A stretch of DNA of 64,000 bases from Salsipaludibacter albus (GTDB taxonomy: Bacteria; Actinomycetota; Nitriliruptoria; Nitriliruptorales; Nitriliruptoraceae): contig NZ_JAHOPH010000001.1 of the NCBI RefSeq assembly GCF_019798055.1, positions 310,001 to 374,000 of the forward strand. Reading direction: 5' to 3'. The translations under genes were made by a program, and so were the position numbers. Every line of letters starts with the position of its first letter. Positions within the stretch are counted from its first letter, which is position 1. A model generated the notes under the pieces. The model was given only the letters and a program-made list of their open reading frames with translations, was not told the origin of the DNA and ran no database searches. This document shows, in pieces, positions 59,833 to 64,000 of the stretch.

Positions 59833-60678
59833 ATGCCTGACCACCGGCACGCCGCCCGGCTCCTCGTCGTCGTCGTCGTGGCGTCCCTGGCGGGCTGCGC
59901 CTCCCCGGCGACCGCTCCCGGGACGGCCCTGGCGCCCGCCCCGCCCGCACCCACCCTCCCCGAGCAACTGCCGGAGGCCGACGACGGGATCGTCCTGCCC
60001 TCGCCGTCCCCGGCCGCCGAGGGATCGGTGCCCGAGCCATCGACCAGCCCCGACCCCGTGGCCGAGGTGGCGGGCTACACCGGAGACGACTGGGCCGAGC
60101 TGCTGGACGGCGAGGTGACCGTCCTGGCGGAATCGGTGACGGTCCGGGACGGCACCGTCCAGGGACTGGTCCGCAACGGCCGGTCGGGGCCGGTGGGTCC
60201 CGTCACCGTGTCGGCAGCCGGGGTGACGGCCACGGTGTCGCTCCCGGTGCTGCGATCTGGCGAGCCGGCGCCGTTCCTGCTCGAGGTGGCGGACCTCGCC
60301 GACGACGCGGACGTCGAGGTCGCTGTCGAGGCAGCGGACGCGTCCGGCGAGCCTGCCCGTGGTCTCCGCCTCGGCACCTTCTGGCAGCGTGGGGTCAGCG
60401 ACCCCGAGCAGGTCGACACCTACCTGTACACCGATCCGGAAACCGGCCCCCACCCCGCCGTGGCCCTGGGCTCGGCCCGGGCCGCCGAGGCGGTCGAGGG
60501 ACTGGTGGTCGCCGCCGCCTGGATCGACGCCGACGGCCGGGTCCTGGCGGTCGACCCCACCGCCGAGCTGCAGGCCGGCGACCTGGGGCCCGGTGCCACC
60601 GTGGACTTCCTGGTGGCCGCGTCCGGTCCGGCCGCGCTCGATGACGCCCGCCTGGTCCTGTGGGCGAGCGGATCATGA
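59833..60678 (+). CDS. Lipoprotein of the FG-GAP cassette
   Basis: 281 residues. Signal peptide with lipobox LAGC and acylated Cys22 (RLLVVVVVASLAGCASP), then a Pro/Ala/Glu linker to about residue 75. The folded part begins GYTGDDWAELLDGEVTVLAE, SVTVRDGTVQGLVRNGRSGP; the VxNGxSGPVGPVTVSAA pattern resembles FxLYD/beta-sandwich domains. A second beta domain ends in TVDFLVAASGPAALDDARLV. No catalytic motif. The next gene starts at an ATGA overlap (60675), so they are coupled. It is probably the membrane-anchored partner of the two secreted repeat proteins. Confidence 0.85.
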   Translation: MPDHRHAARLLVVVVVASLAGCASPATAPGTALAPAPPAPTLPEQLPEADDGIVLPSPSPAAEGSVPEPSTSPDPVAEVAGYTGDDWAELLDGEVTVLAESVTVRDGTVQGLVRNGRSGPVGPVTVSAAGVTATVSLPVLRSGEPAPFLLEVADLADDADVEVAVEAADASGEPARGLRLGTFWQRGVSDPEQVDTYLYTDPETGPHPAVALGSARAAEAVEGLVVAAAWIDADGRVLAVDPTAELQAGDLGPGATVDFLVAASGPAALDDARLVLWASGS

Positions 60679-62447
60679 CCAGCCCGAGGTCGTCCCTGCG
60701 TGCGCTGGGCCCGGTCGCGCTCGTCCTCGCGGCCGTGGTGGCGTTGCTGCCCGCGGCGCCCGCGGCCGCCGACCAGACCTTCGGCGACGGGCCGCTGGAC
60801 GTCGTCCTCGACGCGGCTGCCACCTACCACGACGACTGCGCGACGCCCGCGAACCGCCTGACCGTGGGCGAGCTCGCGGCCCTGGTGCTCGCCCCGTCCT
60901 TCCCCGAGACCGGCGCCCCCACCACGCAGGCGCCCGCCCCCATGACGCTGAGCCGGTGGGACGACCAGTCGGCGCTGTACTCCTACGGCGACCGGACCTC
61001 CTGGCAGAAGGCCTTCTGGCATCCGGGGATCGGGGCCTGGGCCTGGGACGACGCCTCGCTGCAGGGGTTCTCGGCCTCGGACCGCATCGACGCGTCGTTC
61101 ATCGCGGACTTCACCACCGCGTTCATCGCGCGACGCTGGTGCACCAGCCCCAGCTTCTCGACCGTGTGGGCACCCTGGTACGCCTGTCGGAACAACACCT
61201 GCAAGACCATCTACGACCAGCTCGTGGACGGCTCGGGACGGCTGGTCGGCGTGGACGTCGACTCGTCCGTGGCCCGGCGTGGCGGGATGGAGGCCCACAC
61301 CTGCACGCTGGGGACGAGCTCGACCTTCCGGTGCTGGTACGTCGACCCGGCCCGGGCACAGGGCTACCGCGGGTTCGCCGTGGCCGCGTTCGGCCCGTCG
61401 CCGGTCACCGCCCCGTTCCTGGGCTGGCGCGACTCCCAGCGCGAGCATCGCCACTGGCTGCGCGGCGACACCGGGTACTCCCGGGACATCCGGGCGTCGC
61501 TGCCGCTGGGCCGCAACTCGCGCAACGGCGACCTGGCCTGGGCCACGGGCTCCGAGCTGTGCGACCTGACCCGCGGCGTCGGACGATGCGACCCGCTCCC
61601 ACCCCCCGGCATGGACCTCGAGGTCACGGCCGTGTCGGGCGGCTACGTCCCGCTCTCCGGTGACTTCGACGGCGACGGCGCCGACGACGTCCTGTGGTAC
61701 GGACCGGGATCGGACGACGACGCCCTGTGGCGGGGCGACTCGGGGGACTTCACCTACGTCCCCATCGACGTCGTGGGCACCTACGACCCACGGGTCGGGG
61801 ACTTCGACGGTGACGGTCGCGACGACGTGTTCTGGTACGGACCCGGATCCGACCCCGACTGGCTGTGGTACGGCACCAGCACCGGATTCGCCTCGGTGGC
61901 CACCTCGGTCGTCGGCACGTACGACCCGGTCGTCGGGGACTTCGACGCGGACGGGGCCGACGACGTCCTGTGGTACGCCCCGGGTGGCGGACGCGACTAC
62001 GTCTGGCCCGGACGATCCGGACGACGCTTCGCCAGCCACGTCCGCGTGACCGTCGGTGGTGACTTCGTCCCGCTGCCCGGTGACTTCGACGGCGACGGCC
62101 ACGGCGACGTGTTCTGGTACGGGCCGGGCGACGACCCGGACGGACTGTGGTACGGCCGGGGACGAGGATCCTTCGCGGACCGGGACATCTCGGTGCGCGG
62201 CACCTACGAGCCGACGACCGGCGACCTCGACGCCGACGGACGGACCGACGTGCTGTGGAACGCACCGGGCTCCGCCGTCGACCCGTTGTGGCTGGGCCGT
62301 GCCGACGGGTTCACCGAGCCCCAGCCCCGGCCCCGCATCACGTCGCGGTACCGCGTGTTCACCGGGGACTTCGACGGCAGCGGGGGCGACGACGTCTTCT
62401 TCCACCGGCCCGGGTCCGACTACGACGCCGTCTGGTGGCACCGCTGA
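60675..62447 (+). CDS. Secreted protein with unknown N-terminal domain and six FG-GAP repeats
   Basis: 590 residues; ATG at 60675 overlaps the lipoprotein stop. Signal peptide SSLRALGPVALVLAAVVALL with cleavage near AAAD. Residues 40-310 form a Trp/Cys-rich domain I do not recognise: KAFWHPGIGAWAWDDASLQG, FIARRWCTSPSFSTVWAPWY, ACRNNTCKTIYDQLVDGSG, TCTLGTSSTFRCWYVDPARA, EHRHWLRGDTGYSRDIRASL. At least six cysteines suggest disulfides. From 315 onward come six FG-GAP repeats (GDFDGDGADDVLWYGPGSDD and variants) like those of the first cassette protein. The N-terminal module may be an enzyme; the WHPGIGAWxWDDA block is weakly reminiscent of glycan hydrolases, but I cannot name it. Confidence 0.85.
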   Translation: MTSPRSSLRALGPVALVLAAVVALLPAAPAAADQTFGDGPLDVVLDAAATYHDDCATPANRLTVGELAALVLAPSFPETGAPTTQAPAPMTLSRWDDQSALYSYGDRTSWQKAFWHPGIGAWAWDDASLQGFSASDRIDASFIADFTTAFIARRWCTSPSFSTVWAPWYACRNNTCKTIYDQLVDGSGRLVGVDVDSSVARRGGMEAHTCTLGTSSTFRCWYVDPARAQGYRGFAVAAFGPSPVTAPFLGWRDSQREHRHWLRGDTGYSRDIRASLPLGRNSRNGDLAWATGSELCDLTRGVGRCDPLPPPGMDLEVTAVSGGYVPLSGDFDGDGADDVLWYGPGSDDDALWRGDSGDFTYVPIDVVGTYDPRVGDFDGDGRDDVFWYGPGSDPDWLWYGTSTGFASVATSVVGTYDPVVGDFDADGADDVLWYAPGGGRDYVWPGRSGRRFASHVRVTVGGDFVPLPGDFDGDGHGDVFWYGPGDDPDGLWYGRGRGSFADRDISVRGTYEPTTGDLDADGRTDVLWNAPGSAVDPLWLGRADGFTEPQPRPRITSRYRVFTGDFDGSGGDDVFFHRPGSDYDAVWWHR

Positions 62448-62496
62448 GCCGACCGGCCGAGGGACGGCACGCCTGGCCGGCCCACGCGTCGTGTCG

Positions 62497-63546
62497 TCAG
62501 CCCGTGGGCCCGACACGCTCCCGCACGGGAGGCAGGTCGGCCTCGTCCCGGGCGATCGCGCGGTCGGCGGCAGGGACCTTCATCGCGGGGTCGAAGGGGC
62601 GCCCGACCTGGTCGTACTGGAGGTGCTTCTGACGCTCGAGCGTCTCCTCGAGGAGGATCCGGTTCGTGCGTTGCAGGTCCGCCAGCACCAGCAGTGCCAG
62701 GCACACGAAGGACGCCACCAGCATCGACGAGCCGAAGATCAGCGACTGGACGTGCCCACCGGACTCCTCCAGGAAGAACAACAACCCGAACCGCACGAAC
62801 GGGATCAGGCCGAGCAGGCCGAAGATCGTGCCGAGCGTGAACAGCAGGACGTAGGGCCGGAACATCAGGTAGCTGCGCACGATCGCGATGCCCGACTTGA
62901 ACATGTGGTGCCAGATGTTCTTGAACAGCCGGGACTCGCGGGTCTTGGGGTTGGTCTCGATCTCGATGCTGGCGATGCGCATCCGGCGGTTGCCGGCCTG
63001 GATGATCGTCTCCATGCAGTAGCTGAACTGCGTGACGATGTTGAGTCGCATCAGCGCGGCACGCGAGTAGGCCCGGAACCCGCTGGCGGCGTCGGGCAGG
63101 TCGGTGCGCGCCGCACGGTTGACGACCCGGCTGCCGACCCGCTGCATCAGCTTCTTGAACCCCGAGAAGTGCGCGATCGTCGCGGTCTGGCGATCGCCGA
63201 TCACGATGTCGGCGGTGCCCTCGATGATCGGGCGGACCAGGTCCGGGATCCGGTCCTGCGGGTACTGGTTGTCACCGTCGGTGTTGACGACGATGTCGGC
63301 GCCACGCGCGAGGGCATGGTCGATGCCGTCCCGGAACGACCGCGCCAGCCCCATGTTGCGGACGTGGTGGACCACGTGGTCGGCGCCGTGCTCGAACGCG
63401 ACCTCGACGGTCCGGTCGCTGGAGCCGTCGTCGATGACGACGACCTCGATCTCGTCGATGCCGTCGATCTGTCGGGGGATCGTCCCCAGCACCTGCGGGA
63501 GCGTGGCCTCCTCGTTCAGGCAGGGAACCTGGACGACCAGCTTCAT
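62497..63546 (-). CDS. Family-2 glycosyltransferase with C-terminal membrane helices
   Basis: 349 residues. MKLVVQVPCLNEEATLPQVL, then VVIDDGSSDRTVEVAFEHGA, DIVVNTDGDNQYPQDRIPDL (DxD-type TDGDNQ) and DAASGFRAYSRAALMRLNIV are the GT2 (DPM1/GtrB-like) signatures; they transfer sugar from NDP-sugar to polyprenol phosphate. Two C-terminal helices (YVLLFTLGTIFGLLGLIPFV; SMLVASFVCLALLVLADLQR) anchor it to the membrane. The charged tail follows. ATG at 63546. It lies next to a truncated polytopic membrane protein, which may be its GT-C or flippase partner. Confidence 0.93.
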   Translation of the reverse strand: MKLVVQVPCLNEEATLPQVLGTIPRQIDGIDEIEVVVIDDGSSDRTVEVAFEHGADHVVHHVRNMGLARSFRDGIDHALARGADIVVNTDGDNQYPQDRIPDLVRPIIEGTADIVIGDRQTATIAHFSGFKKLMQRVGSRVVNRAARTDLPDAASGFRAYSRAALMRLNIVTQFSYCMETIIQAGNRRMRIASIEIETNPKTRESRLFKNIWHHMFKSGIAIVRSYLMFRPYVLLFTLGTIFGLLGLIPFVRFGLLFFLEESGGHVQSLIFGSSMLVASFVCLALLVLADLQRTNRILLEETLERQKHLQYDQVGRPFDPAMKVPAADRAIARDEADLPPVRERVGPTG

Positions 63547-63711
63547 CTCGAACCTCGTGGACGGGCCGATGTCGGGACCGTGGCCCGCGGAGCCGGCGTG
63601 GCCGAGTCGGACCCTCGGGGAGCACGTGGGTCGAGGGTACTGGCCACCGGGCCGACGACCCGCCTGGTGCGGTCGGTCGGCGCGAGTCCGCCCGGTCGCA
63701 CCCCGGTCGGC

Positions 63712-64000
63712 TCAGGCAGTGACCTTCGAGACGTCCCGGGGCGCGGGGTCGAGGTCGCCACGCTCGTCGTCGGCGGGCGCGCCCCGTTCGGCCGACACCG
63801 CCACCATCACGAACAGCACCGCGAGCGGGACGACCTGCAGCACGATGCGGTTCATGGAGTCGTAGGGGCCGGCGCGGAAGGCGCCCTCGCGGAGGTAGGC
63901 CAGCAGGAAGGCCATCGGCAGGAACGCCGACACCGGGAAGCGGAGGATGGATCGGTGGGGGAACGGCGGACGCACCAGCGCCCACACGACGAGCGCAACC
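63712..64000 (-). CDS. Membrane protein, C-terminal part (5' end outside window)
   Basis: The last 95 residues are visible, in frame from the window edge (VALVVWALVRPPFPHRSILR). Two hydrophobic segments remain, FPVSAFLPMAFLLAYLREGA and NRIVLQVVPLAVLFVMVAVS, with the motif FRAGPYDSMNRIVLQVVP between them and a short acidic tail. This pattern suits the end of a polytopic GT-C-like or DUF2142-like envelope protein. The start is beyond 64000. It is upstream of the GT2 gene on the same strand (165-bp gap). Confidence 0.7.
   Translation of the reverse strand, partial: VALVVWALVRPPFPHRSILRFPVSAFLPMAFLLAYLREGAFRAGPYDSMNRIVLQVVPLAVLFVMVAVSAERGAPADDERGDLDPAPRDVSKVTA

Overview
The window is chromosomal DNA of a very high-GC bacterium, almost certainly an actinomycete (Actinomycetota). 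Support: the dnaK-grpE-dnaJ locus ends in an HspR-type MerR repressor; there are CarD, DUF3039, LCP (LytR-CpsA-Psr), B-box/rhomboid, acyl-ACP desaturase and CFA-synthase genes typical of actinobacteria; GTG starts are common; and several genes have a TANNNT -10 element only 6-8 nt before the start codon, as in leaderless actinobacterial genes. Secreted proteins with WYGPG-type FG-GAP/VCBS repeats would suit a deep-branching lineage such as Nitriliruptoria, but that is a guess. I saw no rRNA, tRNA, CRISPR array, insertion sequence, integrase or prophage. Most long open frames opposite real genes are GC-driven shadows.

Layout. 1-4 kb: the tail of an excisionase-like HTH protein, then a zinc-uptake locus (Zur-like Fur regulator, ZnuB, ZnuA and a divergent ZnuC). 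4-9 kb: RarD permease, an RNase II/R-family exonuclease, a GNAT protein and a GMC oxidoreductase. 9-17 kb: CarD, acyl-ACP desaturase, DUF3039, cyclopropane-fatty-acid synthase, rhomboid protease, App1-type phosphatase, PurC and a DUF998 membrane protein. 17-26 kb: a secreted M6 metalloprotease, PurE, and a LacI regulator coupled to a 1303-residue secreted GH16/beta-helix/RTX mosaic glucanase with a palindromic operator. 26-33 kb: GlxA-type regulator, EamA transporter, small membrane proteins, an adenylate kinase-like NTPase, PurD, VOC protein and PurA. 33-41 kb: a PspC/LiaF-like envelope-stress module with a two-component system, an MFS-cNMP fusion, a flavodoxin-like protein, dodecin and membrane proteins. 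41-46 kb: MoxR/DUF58/VWA operon and a DEAD-box helicase. 46-57 kb: proteostasis block (ClpB; DnaK, Hsp20, GrpE, DnaJ, HspR), interleaved with a second RNB exonuclease and an LCP protein. 57-64 kb: two secreted repeat proteins bracketing a lipoprotein, a polyprenol-type glycosyltransferase, and the tail of a membrane protein.

Shared themes are envelope and exopolymer handling (GH16, M6 protease, FG-GAP proteins, LCP, CFA synthase, desaturase, App1, PspC system) and four purine-pathway genes (purC, purE, purD, purA), all on the minus strand but scattered among unrelated genes. The most distinctive items are the FG-GAP/lipoprotein cassette (57.7-62.4 kb), the GH16 mosaic with its CebR-like operator, a symmetric four-copy GATGTGAGTT array between convergent genes (31.27-31.35 kb), and a 12-bp inverted repeat in the GlxA divergent promoter.
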